Shown here one piece after another: positions 10,601 through 18,036 of a DNA stretch of 37,021 nt. Under the pieces are notes generated by a model. It was not told the DNA's origin. It saw only the letters and a list, made by a program, of their open reading frames with translations, and searched no databases. Origin of the DNA: Clostridia bacterium. Its GTDB lineage: Bacteria > Bacillota > Clostridia > RGIG6154. Every line of letters begins with the position of its first letter. Position 1 is the first letter of the stretch. The stretch spans positions 1 through 37,021 of the forward strand of contig JAGARF010000220.1 in NCBI GenBank assembly GCA_017622395.1. Direction: 5' to 3'. Both the position numbers and the translations under genes were made by a program.

Positions 10601-12170
10601 AAACATTGGTATTTATATGTTCATTCGTTGTTCCTGTTCCGTCTTCTTTATACATTCTTCCAAGCTTGATACTGTTATAAACATTGAATATATCAGTTGT
10701 TATATTATCGTCTTCATTAACAACAGGACCCAATTCATAAGTTCCTGTCGCACCAGGCACTTTATAATAGCTTGCAGTATAACTTTCTGCTTCAGTACCT
10801 TTAGCATAAGTTCCGTCCTTCTGCAAAGTTGCTCTTATGCCTGTTCCTGTTATTGTTGAAGAGACTTCATAGTCTGTTAAATGCTCCATATTTGCAACTA
10901 CGTTAGCAACTGTTGGATAAGAGTAGGTAGAATAAGCCCCACCTGAACCTAATTTGTATACATTAAGGAACAACCTTGCTTCGGTATTGTCTACACCATG
11001 TTTGTAAACACCTTTCTCTGTGTTATACTCACCCATAGTGTCTTTAGGGTCGATTCCAACCAATGTATTTCTGAAGTCTTGTCTGTACCCTTCTTTTGGT
11101 GCTACTGCTGTAGAGATTATATCAATTCTTGTTGAAGGGCGTATACCTAAAGCTTCGGCTTTGTTAAGCTCTGCAATCTTATTTGCAAGTGCAGTTTTCT
11201 GTGCTGTTAAAGTACAATTAAATTCTTTTTCAACCGACTCAACATCTATAGATTTAAGTTCTTTAGCTGTTGTTGCTTTTTCAATCGCAGCATCAATTTC
11301 AGCAACAACTTCAGCTAATGTAACCTTTGTTCCCCATGCTGAGAGAACATAAATGCAAAGAGCAGTAGTAGTAGTTGTTGTTGCATCTTTGATTTTTATT
11401 GCAGTAAGGGTCTTTGTGGCATCTGTATTGATTGTAAAGGGAATAAAACCATGTGCTCCGCTGGAGTTATCATTACTATTAGTAAAGTTTTTTAAATAAA
11501 TATTTCCGTTTGAATATTTTTGTGCATCAGTCATTGTCGGAGCAGTAATAGTAATTGTTTTTTCCACTTCTTCATCTGAATAAACAAGTGTAACAGTTGC
11601 ATCTCTGGTCTTGCCTGACATTATTCCCGCAAGAAGACCTATATTTTTGTATCTTCCGTCTGTAACATCGATAACTGCTTCCTGATTTATAGATTTGTAG
11701 CTTTTAATTTTTTCCGAATCTGTAAGAGCAGAGGTATCAACAGCATTTTTACAAACCTTGATTACATTTTCATTTAAATTTAAAAGGTAGTCAACCCCAT
11801 TGATTGTCCAATAAGCGGTATTTTCTGTTACCTCTGTAAGAACAGTAGTGCTCCATCTGCTATGTGTATCGCTGGGTTCTCCCAGCTTGTAGAAAAACAT
11901 ACCGCCGCCGTTTCCGGGGTTTATTACTGCCGTCTGGTCAGTTTTGACTTCACCTGTAGGTGCTGCAACAAAGCCTGCAAAATCTACACCGGGGAGGTAG
12001 TCTATGTATGACAATCTGTTTTCATATATGCCATCACCTGATTCTACAAAAAATCTGCTGTTACCTTTAATTTCAAACCAGACTCTGTTGTCTGTTTCAG
12101 CTGCTGCAGGTAACATAAATATACTGCAAAGCATTGTAACAACTAAAATAAAACTGATAATTTTTCTCAT
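4680..12170 (-). CDS. Giant secreted multimodular parallel beta-helix protein (2496 aa)
   Basis: The start at 12170 has a GAGGGAG ribosome site and a signal peptide (residues 1-24, ending PAAA). The apparent layout is: beta module 28-275 with helical linker; beta module 347-747 with helical linker 750-890; beta module 893-1227 with helical linker to about 1300; right-handed beta-helix about 1303-2020, opening with IYVSPDGDD; Fn3-like 2080-2160; beta module 2168-2403; and a small C-terminal beta domain 2404-2496 ending in an LWE...NTMKP signature. The beta-helix carries DCGVIYNGR from D1754 and YLDD at 1794-1797, a candidate catalytic site. The fold suggests a glycoside hydrolase or lyase on a complex polysaccharide; GH141-like is possible but unproven. 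It is first in a two-gene unit with its shorter paralog and has its own promoter. No SLH, LPXTG or transmembrane anchor is seen. The extra 800 N-terminal residues relative to the paralog are more copies of the same beta-plus-helical unit. Confidence 0.9.
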   Translation of the reverse strand: MRKIISFILVVTMLCSIFMLPAAAETDNRVWFEIKGNSRFFVESGDGIYENRLSYIDYLPGVDFAGFVAAPTGEVKTDQTAVINPGNGGGMFFYKLGEPSDTHSRWSTTVLTEVTENTAYWTINGVDYLLNLNENVIKVCKNAVDTSALTDSEKIKSYKSINQEAVIDVTDGRYKNIGLLAGIMSGKTRDATVTLVYSDEEVEKTITITAPTMTDAQKYSNGNIYLKNFTNSNDNSSGAHGFIPFTINTDATKTLTAIKIKDATTTTTTALCIYVLSAWGTKVTLAEVVAEIDAAIEKATTAKELKSIDVESVEKEFNCTLTAQKTALANKIAELNKAEALGIRPSTRIDIISTAVAPKEGYRQDFRNTLVGIDPKDTMGEYNTEKGVYKHGVDNTEARLFLNVYKLGSGGAYSTYSYPTVANVVANMEHLTDYEVSSTITGTGIRATLQKDGTYAKGTEAESYTASYYKVPGATGTYELGPVVNEDDNITTDIFNVYNSIKLGRMYKEDGTGTTNEHINTNVFDNINISGDYLNILMRTYEKEGDMTLIPVTIEYTTGDPETVYIITTEEKLKEEDRTKIVRAFPKKADGSEYTQQELVDAKTNYVSLDTAGMSTVGVKADAKIEDFVFTGLASGVKLIYTKKFNLGTTRVYRPTQNGYTATYYVEDASIPIDSTRIIKKISISSWMGTGDSDKVIAPHDQRLGSQTQNTYHKVTLDGYNGNYDLFIDFGRTCQGRTDLFGMSVSSFSLSDKINAIEARIEKLPEAYLEKDAEEILAIREEIKEIIAGGVVTEEDFDEKLYEKIEYLYEQKELMDSYGESIKELVTILNNMPEKYSNETGKTAAEAKRLIEGLIKDGVAEAYIKSLSPYYERYESHLAVYNEWLNVKNSQDRMVIDWTAKDDMHAADIFEFSTAKLEEIPNKQGIVMSSTNNVLPSNYPHGQFIGFYSADSAKTKNPDTFPDKYNQYYIKNNNITYGYRGISETIGENTYNAGMIAPSYGFEIPFDSVTKYDTISILANGITFLAGEYSRQLQAIKTKVSFADGTSKEEISLVGNFAYSYRMALYSMLDGDALPYSELLSERIKRNLDELWYPKEANVSSYFKLAPDSIRLYYNVDQVTKEIKKDSTLGRATAINIDAEGKAVEKVSVSYATASDLQKMGGVAYDKYVRQETNDGVTTDIERESKNTYYIPIDKSQLAGITGYEENRDYYMSVIINPLYPVYLHGVTGVRTESSSYAEDIAEIENIIKGLSEEFDINEVKAMKDAESRIAFLENQGVSKASFDSALLEKLENLLESNVAESGHYEIYVSPDGDDSGYGYYGSPVKTLERAKAIARTYKNARPVDIILLEGEHNLSKTLELTAFDSGTKENPVTIKGMGGVITTADTLSYYDFEKVTEKEAGERLQPKVIGKVLKVNLSDHGIYAGDMPMFYSTAIGGDGFEDVTFFVNDKEQSVAQYPNGESNYETWVDLADTSINSGKIKVNANRAKKWQNEKFAYFEGYPSPDYSNERNNITIEGDLICFKNKARFELDENHSRRYKVKHMLYELDSPGEWYIDRDTNILYYYPTADFNEGSKIQIATRKLDAITTTTGLSNFYLDGVKFDKIRGNAFVAGASQDNVNIYNCQFTNISNIAVRYTAKTSSSTLANIANYTDAAKNCEIRNNRFINIGSNAIKFIGGNRSTLSEGNNVIANNYIYNASDKQKCNPDIEVTGAKNYVLNNEIHMGTFHAINHSGNENVIAYNELYNMLRDTGDCGVIYNGRQLATRGTEIAYNYIHDYKHLDERTKDNGVAVYLDDRLSGINIHHNIIFSNGVGDDANGIQNGGGQHNKINYNTIVDADETMTRTNRLIADYLNNADCTAFDELIRISGMASEGEEVLLLLDLGNTKKYKMLAKNEFYFERYPEMYDSIETLINPNETVPQFVNKYPFILTLPEFSEGGRYGNLSQDIANGNDLTKYRLLSLKSTIGNEYIGNIANRPWRASESKDIDGNIYDVYEKFGSTNTDNVDNATTDTFVNYAGRDFRIKGETNGGALDESFDLNKIGIQADGSVSYDLDFELNRINTVNPKAGLDRSFEIICVDGSDKSNVYLEWERVAPADYYTVEIATDENMSNIIYRNENAYFSRLNVDLSDYSQNEFYFRVTARNIGRNGNSWTNSDGVRKIKTLYSVSIDIYEDAAVPFDISADFNVDVFNNEGETHSDKNLLGGISSGGTLGMYNLTNLKKIVPANGYYEYGGAAFCFPQVGYDTSKNNAVSTQVCYDNLSSWDKLLGKKGNYTYTLKTEEQGYYDKVKLAMSSKLAAKDYQIIAHYTDNSSETLTVALHQYYSTAHSYETANIILTVDGVNYQGQKVSSVTPYTMNKIYEAVIDTDNTKVLKSIEFVRTSGTVYNGGTNDEYIFAITGVQSERILANGNKVQAISMKNYSGAEKNANVIITGYIDGEYTVIMVTATIRNNKYAGVLNIEIPEKAERMTSRAMFLWERDPNTMKPYTTKLPIK

Positions 12171-12213
12171 AATTTCTCCCTCTTTTATTTATTTTACTAA
12201 AAATTTTATTTAC

Positions 12214-12229
12214 AAAACACAGGTGTTTT
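12214..12229 (-). repeat. Inverted repeat in the leader of the 2496-aa gene
   Basis: AAAACAC and GTGTTTT form a perfect 7-bp inverted repeat with a 2-bp gap. It lies about 15 bp downstream of the predicted transcription start and 44 bp before the ATG. The position would suit an operator or a weak leader hairpin. No regulator gene is nearby. Confidence 0.35.
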
Positions 12230-12251
12230 TCTCCATTTTATACCTAATTTT

Positions 12252-12280
12252 ATTATATCATACATTACTGCAATAATCAA
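12252..12280 (-). promoter_or_regulatory. Promoter of the tandem beta-helix operon
   Basis: On the minus strand, TTGATT (12280-12275) and TATAAT (12257-12252) are separated by exactly 17 bp, a good sigma-A type match. The predicted start near 12245 gives a leader of about 75 nt. It sits just after the terminator of the upstream gene, so the two paralogs form a separate transcription unit. Confidence 0.8.
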
Positions 12281-12315
12281 TAACAAATTTCCTGCAATTT
12301 TACTGAATTTTTGCA

Positions 12316-12354
12316 CAAAAAAACAACCCCTGTGCGTGGTCACGCACAGGGGTT
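12316..12354 (-). terminator. Rho-independent terminator closing the four-gene surface operon
   Basis: A perfect 30-bp palindrome (12325-12354; arms AACCCCTGTGCGTG and its complement) is followed on the minus strand by a GTTTTTTT tract. It lies 10 bp after the stop codon of the 1274-aa gene. This is the strongest hairpin in the window. Confidence 0.9.
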
Positions 12355-12364
12355 TTATGTTTAT

Positions 12365-15300
12365 TTATTCAAAATAATATGTGTTGTATACTTTTCTGCA
12401 GTTTGTAAGTGAGTCAAGGATAAGACATTCAATTGTCTGTCCATCCTGAAGGTCAAATGCAACTGCCTGTGAAATTGTTTCGCCTGATGCAAGAGTTTTA
12501 TTTACAAGGTATTTTGCAACCATAGAATTGTTTGCATCATATACGGCAATTATTGCTGTAACCTCCTGATCTTTTGTCATATTATTTGTTAATACAACAG
12601 TACCTGCAGCATTTTCCATTGTGATTTCTGCATCAACAGCAGGCTTTGAATCATATGCTTTCTTTGTATCTGTTAAGATAGTCTTGCCTGATACGCCTGC
12701 AACCTCTCTTGAAATTGTAAGGTTATATTTTCTGTCATAGTCATAGTCGTTTTTAATAACAACTCTAACTTCTCTGATTTCACCATCTGTTTCAACAGGA
12801 ATTAATTCATAGTTTGTGAAAGCAACTTCTTTTGGAACAGTACCTTCAACGATTGTTTCTGTAACTGCAAAAAATTCCTTTGTAATTGATGAAGGTGCAA
12901 CAGGACCTGTGAATTTAACTGTAAAGGTCATATTATCCAGGTCTGTGTATGCTGTAACACTTTCAATTGCAACGAAAATGTTCTTGTTTTCTGCAACTGT
13001 CTGAGCGAACTCTGAATTATATAAAACTTCTTTTTCGTCAAGAGAGTTCATAATGTTTGTGCAGCCCTCAAGGATTGCTCTTACATTAGCCTCTGCTGTG
13101 TTTTCAAGGTTTTCAATACTTTCTGTAAGCACCTTGTTAAGAAGGACAGAGTTTGCAACCTGGCCTGTCAAAGCAAACAAATGAGCATCATTTGTTCTGA
13201 ATATGAATTCAATCTTATCAAGAATTTTCTTATCATCAGGAGTTAAGATATGGTCACCAACTGCAATGCTGTATCCGCCGCCTGGTGAACTATCATACTG
13301 AGGCATATATGCTCTGTAATATCTTAAGCTTACTTTACCGTCATTATTTAAAACCTTATAGTATGTTGGGTTGTCCTTGTAAAGCTCAGACATTTCTCTG
13401 TAGCCTGCAATCTTCTTAACATTTGCTTCTTCTGATGATGAGCCGTCTGCATAAATATACTTAACAGTTAAACCTGCACCTTCTGTATCAGCCCACATTG
13501 CTGCGTGAAGCTTTGAGTATGCATTGTTTGGAACATCAACTGTAACTGTTGTAGAAACTGCTGATGCCACAGAGTTATTTTCCTTGTCAATCTTACCATC
13601 TACAGTTGTTTTAATCTTACCAAACTGATAAGGAACGCCGTTAATTGTTGTTTTGTTTGTTGTAAGGTCAACTCCAAGCTTTGAAACAAAGTCCTCTTCA
13701 ACCGCAGCCATATTGCCTGTTAGGGATGCCACAATTGTCCACCTTTTTTCAGCAGGAAGCTGATTTGCAAAATGGTTGTTTTCATCCTTAACGTAGTTTC
13801 CGTCCGGACCTCTGAACTGAGCCTGATATCTTTCAAGACTGTCAACTACATCCTTATTATAAGGAAGGTCAAAGGTTGTATAGCTTGCCTTTTCATCTCT
13901 CTGTGCAATAAGGCTTTCAAACTTTGCTATTGTCTGTGAAGGAATAACACCGCCGTCATTTTGAATAGCAGTAATTGCCTTCTCAATTTCAACTATTTCA
14001 TTATCAATTGCAGCTGTGTAAAGCTCAGGGAGAGCTTTGATCTTTTCAACTACGATATCAATATCTCTCTGCAAGAGGTTAGAATCTGCTGCCTCGTATA
14101 AAGCATCAAATATTTCGATATTTGCAAGACCTTTAGCTGTACCGCCGTTTTCATAGAATTTATCAATATCAGCTTTGATTTCAACAATTGTTTCAAGCTG
14201 TTCCTTGTCATACTCGATATCAAGACCGTCAATAGCTGTATCTATCTTTGCACCTTCTTCAGCAAGAGAAGCAAGTTTGTCGATTTTGTCAACAACCGCC
14301 TTGTCAACTACACCTGTACCTGCTGATGGGTTTTCTTTTAAGCCGTCTGCAAGAGCTTTTGCAGCAACAACTTCGTCATACATTTCGTATAAGTATTCAT
14401 TTCCCCAGCCTTTTGCCTTGTCTTCAAGACCTGAAGACATAACATAAACATCATAAACCTTTGCAAATTTCGCCATTAAGTCTTCATTAAATTCTGAAGA
14501 TAAAATGCCTGAACTTAAAAGTGCATCATATTCTGCCTTAATGCCTTCAACCTCTGCTCTCATTGATGAGATATACTTAAATGCCATATTTGTGATTTTG
14601 CCTTCAACTGATGCAATCTGGGCAGCCTTGATTTCTGCTTCGGCTGAAGCATATAAATCATTAAGCTTTGTTAATAAGGCGTCTTCAAAATCAGTATCTT
14701 CAACACCCTCTGTCTTTAAAGCCTCAAGTGCATTTTTAATTTCAGCAATTTCCATTTTCTGTGTTGAATTGTATGTATCATCTAAAGCATCAATTCTTGC
14801 CTCTAAAGCGTCAATTTTCTCCTGAAGTGACTGACCTACAACTGTTACAGCAAATACAGCCTGTTCATCCTTACAAAGTCTGCCAAGCTTTGCAAAGTAG
14901 TAGTAATCATCAGATGCACCTTCAATTGTTACAGGGATATATGCACAATTGCCGTCAATAACAGCTATTGCATTTCCCATTTCGTCTTTCCAATTTTTAG
15001 CAGCCTCAGTATCTCTTTCCATCTGAACTGATTTAACCTTTTGGTTTACAGGAATATTAATATAATCCACATAACCGAGAGGGCAGTATCTTCTTGGGTT
15101 TGTTCCGCCTGCTGATGGGCTTCTTGCAATGTTAAAGTCACCAAAGAGAACTGAATCACCTTTGATAATTAAATCATCATTTGGGAATTTAACATCATCA
15201 AGTGTGATAGCTTTACCGATAATCTCTTCTGAATTTGATTCAGAAAGATATGAATAAACATAGCCTGCTTCTCTCTTGTATTCATTTGTTTCATGTTCAG

Positions 15301-16189
15301 CATTTCTTTCTATTATTGAGGCTTCCTTAATCTTTTCGCCTGTAGAAATATCTGCCGTTTTTGGAATATAGATAATTGTTTTTGCAAGTCTGTCCCCGTC
15401 ACCTTCGTTGTTTGATGCACCGCCTGTTCTTGCAACATGGTCATCTCTTGAAATATTAGTGTCAACTGAAAGAGCATATTTTGTAAGAGTTGTTCCGTCT
15501 TCATAGGTGATTTTTACAGGGAATAAACCTGCATAACCGCCACCGTTAACAACCCATGTGTTCATAAGAATGTTAACAGATGTAGGACTATCAATAGTTC
15601 CCTGTGCGTTGTATGCACCAACAGTGTTTGGAAGCTTATGTGCATTCAAAACACCTGTTGTTGTATGATGTGCGCCTGTGCCGCCGATAGGACCCATTTT
15701 GAAGTTGACACCATTGTGGTTGTAAAGGAAATTCATAGTTCCGTCTGTTTCTGTAGACTGGAGCTTGAAGTTTGAAACTCCGTTTGCTTTGAATTTGTAT
15801 GTTGTTTCTTTAACTGTTGTTAAATCTGATGTAAGGTATTTGCCTTTATAGCTTCCGTCTGCATTGCCAATAATTGTATCAATAAGAAATACATTACCGC
15901 TAAGGTTCTTTGAAGATGAAGTATAGCTTGCAACATTCCAGCTGTTTGTTATAGGTGTTCCGTCAGGAAGCTTGCTTTGGAATATTGTATGGCTATTATC
16001 TGACGGGAAATAATGGAACAGTTCTTCAACAGTTGCAAAAGCATCGTTTGTGAAAGGAATATCAAGATATTCCATTTTAGGGGTGTTTAAAAATTCTTCT
16101 CTTGTTTGCTCAGCTGAAACAGGAGCAACGAAAGTTGTTATGCTTAAAAGCATAGCAGCTGTTAAAATTAAAGATATAATTTTTTTCAT
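12365..16189 (-). CDS. Secreted beta-module and helical-linker protein (1274 aa), no named family
   Basis: Start at 16189 with an AAAGGAG ribosome site 17 bp after the stop of the SLH gene before it. The signal peptide is about residues 1-26, ending PVSA. A beta-rich region (30-455) ends in VFAVTVVGQSLQEKI and runs directly into a long alpha-helical, Glu/Lys/Ala-rich region (about 455-790). A second beta module (about 795-1005) ends LFALTGQVA. A short helical stretch, an Ig-like segment (about 1060-1170) and a small C-terminal beta domain (about 1180-1274) follow. The beta and helical units resemble those in the 2496-aa protein, for example NILMNTW here versus NILMRTY there, each before a Y-x-D/T-G strand pair. 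No catalytic motif, beta-helix or SLH repeat is visible. I do not recognise the family. A structural, adhesive or carbohydrate-binding surface role is an inference from its neighbours. Confidence 0.9.
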   Translation of the reverse strand: MKKIISLILTAAMLLSITTFVAPVSAEQTREEFLNTPKMEYLDIPFTNDAFATVEELFHYFPSDNSHTIFQSKLPDGTPITNSWNVASYTSSSKNLSGNVFLIDTIIGNADGSYKGKYLTSDLTTVKETTYKFKANGVSNFKLQSTETDGTMNFLYNHNGVNFKMGPIGGTGAHHTTTGVLNAHKLPNTVGAYNAQGTIDSPTSVNILMNTWVVNGGGYAGLFPVKITYEDGTTLTKYALSVDTNISRDDHVARTGGASNNEGDGDRLAKTIIYIPKTADISTGEKIKEASIIERNAEHETNEYKREAGYVYSYLSESNSEEIIGKAITLDDVKFPNDDLIIKGDSVLFGDFNIARSPSAGGTNPRRYCPLGYVDYINIPVNQKVKSVQMERDTEAAKNWKDEMGNAIAVIDGNCAYIPVTIEGASDDYYYFAKLGRLCKDEQAVFAVTVVGQSLQEKIDALEARIDALDDTYNSTQKMEIAEIKNALEALKTEGVEDTDFEDALLTKLNDLYASAEAEIKAAQIASVEGKITNMAFKYISSMRAEVEGIKAEYDALLSSGILSSEFNEDLMAKFAKVYDVYVMSSGLEDKAKGWGNEYLYEMYDEVVAAKALADGLKENPSAGTGVVDKAVVDKIDKLASLAEEGAKIDTAIDGLDIEYDKEQLETIVEIKADIDKFYENGGTAKGLANIEIFDALYEAADSNLLQRDIDIVVEKIKALPELYTAAIDNEIVEIEKAITAIQNDGGVIPSQTIAKFESLIAQRDEKASYTTFDLPYNKDVVDSLERYQAQFRGPDGNYVKDENNHFANQLPAEKRWTIVASLTGNMAAVEEDFVSKLGVDLTTNKTTINGVPYQFGKIKTTVDGKIDKENNSVASAVSTTVTVDVPNNAYSKLHAAMWADTEGAGLTVKYIYADGSSSEEANVKKIAGYREMSELYKDNPTYYKVLNNDGKVSLRYYRAYMPQYDSSPGGGYSIAVGDHILTPDDKKILDKIEFIFRTNDAHLFALTGQVANSVLLNKVLTESIENLENTAEANVRAILEGCTNIMNSLDEKEVLYNSEFAQTVAENKNIFVAIESVTAYTDLDNMTFTVKFTGPVAPSSITKEFFAVTETIVEGTVPKEVAFTNYELIPVETDGEIREVRVVIKNDYDYDRKYNLTISREVAGVSGKTILTDTKKAYDSKPAVDAEITMENAAGTVVLTNNMTKDQEVTAIIAVYDANNSMVAKYLVNKTLASGETISQAVAFDLQDGQTIECLILDSLTNCRKVYNTYYFE

Positions 16190-16206
16190 AATTTATTACT
16201 CCTTTC

Positions 16207-18015
16207 TCAGTTTGCAAGACCTGAAGTCTTTAAGTAGTTGTAAATGATAACTGCAGCCTGTGCTCTTGTGCAGCTGTCTGTTGGTCTGAAGGTATTATCT
16301 TCAAAGCCGTTGATAATCTTTAATTCTGCAAGAACATTTACAGGCTCAATTGCATAATCTGCAATTTCGTTCTTATCTGTAAATAATGCAGGTGTCATTA
16401 TTTCTTTAACAGGCATTGTTCTGTAAATCATAGCAGCAATATCCTGTCTTGTAACAGCCTGACCGAAACCGAACATATTTTCGCCGATGCCAGAAATTAC
16501 GCCTGCTTTAACAGCCTTTGCGATGAAAGTCTTAGCCCAGCTTGCAGAGTCTACATCAGCAAAAGCCACTTCAGCTTCTTCTGTAAGACCTACAGCAATT
16601 GAAATCATCTTAACGATTTCTTCTCTTGTAACTGTGCCGTTTGGATCAAACACTCTGTTTGCCTTACCATTTACAATACCCTTTGTGTAAAGGTATTCAA
16701 TAGCATCTATAGCCCACTGTGTCTGTGCTATATCGTCGAATTTATATTTATATGTATTAGCATGATTCTGGTCGTTCTGATTTAACGCGTTTTGATTTTC
16801 TACTACAGGAGGGATAACAGCATTTCCGCCTGCTGAAACACCGGGGGCAACTCCGCCGCCACCGCCGCCGCCACCGCCGCCGGTAACGCCGCTGCCTGAG
16901 CCTGCCTCTGACTCTGCCTGGGCAAAGCCTGCAATAAGACCGTTAAGACCTTCAATAGTTGTTATAGCTGAGCCGTAGCCTGCTAAGTTCTTTGCAACAT
17001 ATTCAGTAATTGAGCCTGTAACACCTGCTTTTGTTTTGTTAGCTGATGTAAAGAGTGCGTCAATATGTGAATAACCTGAATAGCTTGTTGAGTCTTTTTG
17101 TGTTGATTTATTTGCACCGTTGCAGATAACTGCCTCGATAAATGCATCGTAAAGTTCCTCTTCGTCTGCAAAAGCCTTGTTTAAAAGTGCATTCTGAACC
17201 TGAGCTTTTCCTTCTGAAGATAATGTGTATTTTTTACCGTCCTTTTCTGAACCTTCTGCGTAATATTTATAAACTGAAATGCCGTATTTAGCATCAATTC
17301 CTGATACCTTTAAAGCAGAATCATACTTAAATGTACCGTCTGTGTTAAAGCTGTATGCTGCAGCCTTGCCCTGATTTAAAAGCTCAAGAGCTGCAACCTT
17401 TTTGATGATGAGCTGAAGTGCTGCACCGTTCTGAGCATCTGTTCCTGCAAATTTGCCCTCATCATCAGCAGCTCTTACTGCTGCTAAAAGCTTAGATGCA
17501 TAAGTCTCCATATCAAGACCAATTTCAGTTGAAACCAATGGCTCGTATTTGTCTATAGAGAAGGTTGCTAAAACTGATGGGTCTGTAACCTTTGCTGTAA
17601 ATGTAACAAGGTCATTAGCTCTTGCAGCTGTAAGTATAGCCTGAGTGTCTGTTGTAAGGGAAGCAACTGCAAAATTAAATGTCTGTTTTTCAACACCGTC
17701 TGCATAAACCTTGTACTGACCCTCTGTAGCTGAATAGAGTGTAAATTTATAAATAAATTCACCGTTTGCGTCGATTTTAACTTCTCTTACATTCTGCACT
17801 GCAGAGCCTGCAAGGTCTGTATCTGTCTGAGTTTTACCCGGATTTGTAACGAGTAAGATAAATGAGCTGTTTGCCGCGCCTGTACCTGTGATTGTAACAG
17901 ACTTTGTTGAAAGGTCAACATCGGCAGGGTTTACAGTAACAGCTGATGCGGCTGAAACTGTTAATGTGGCAAGCACCATTAAAGATGCAAGTAAAACTGA
18001 AATAAACTTTTTCAT
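16207..18015 (-). CDS. SLH-domain surface protein with C-terminal SLH triplet (602 aa)
   Basis: Start at 18015 after AAAGGAG/GGAG ribosome-site sequences. A signal peptide (about 1-24) precedes an Ig-like beta domain (25-120), a mainly helical region (120-370), a ten-glycine linker and an Asn/Gln-rich stretch. Three SLH repeats close the protein at about 426-475, 485-535 and 545-597, with the binding signatures VTREE, VTRQD and CTRAQ. SLH triplets bind pyruvylated secondary cell-wall polymer, so the protein should sit on the wall with its N-terminal part outward. It is third in the operon, 21 bp after the other SLH gene and 17 bp before the 1274-aa gene. The function of the N-terminal part is not recognised; a scaffold or S-layer-like role is possible. 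Confidence 0.92.
   Translation of the reverse strand: MKKFISVLLASLMVLATLTVSAASAVTVNPADVDLSTKSVTITGTGAANSSFILLVTNPGKTQTDTDLAGSAVQNVREVKIDANGEFIYKFTLYSATEGQYKVYADGVEKQTFNFAVASLTTDTQAILTAARANDLVTFTAKVTDPSVLATFSIDKYEPLVSTEIGLDMETYASKLLAAVRAADDEGKFAGTDAQNGAALQLIIKKVAALELLNQGKAAAYSFNTDGTFKYDSALKVSGIDAKYGISVYKYYAEGSEKDGKKYTLSSEGKAQVQNALLNKAFADEEELYDAFIEAVICNGANKSTQKDSTSYSGYSHIDALFTSANKTKAGVTGSITEYVAKNLAGYGSAITTIEGLNGLIAGFAQAESEAGSGSGVTGGGGGGGGGGVAPGVSAGGNAVIPPVVENQNALNQNDQNHANTYKYKFDDIAQTQWAIDAIEYLYTKGIVNGKANRVFDPNGTVTREEIVKMISIAVGLTEEAEVAFADVDSASWAKTFIAKAVKAGVISGIGENMFGFGQAVTRQDIAAMIYRTMPVKEIMTPALFTDKNEIADYAIEPVNVLAELKIINGFEDNTFRPTDSCTRAQAAVIIYNYLKTSGLAN
16852..16881 (-). repeat. Trinucleotide run encoding ten glycines
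   Basis: Ten consecutive GGN codons (mostly GGC, two GGT, one GGA) encode the linker between the helical region and the SLH repeats of the 602-aa protein. It is a GC-rich island in an AT-rich gene and is open to slippage in steps of one glycine. Confidence 0.85.
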
Positions 18016-18036
18016 AATTCTCCGATTCTCCTTTCT

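Noticed and set aside
11020..11352. 110-codon open frame on the plus strand
   Set aside because: Antisense to the 2496-aa gene, with no promoter or ribosome site and composition explained by the opposite strand.
11363..11385. Trinucleotide run encoding six threonines, considered as a phase-variable repeat
   Set aside because: It is short and in-frame, so slippage would only change a linker-like Thr run and not switch the gene off.
16852..16881. GC-rich glycine-codon run, considered as a sign of foreign DNA
   Set aside because: The composition is set by glycine codons, and the gene on both sides has normal base use.
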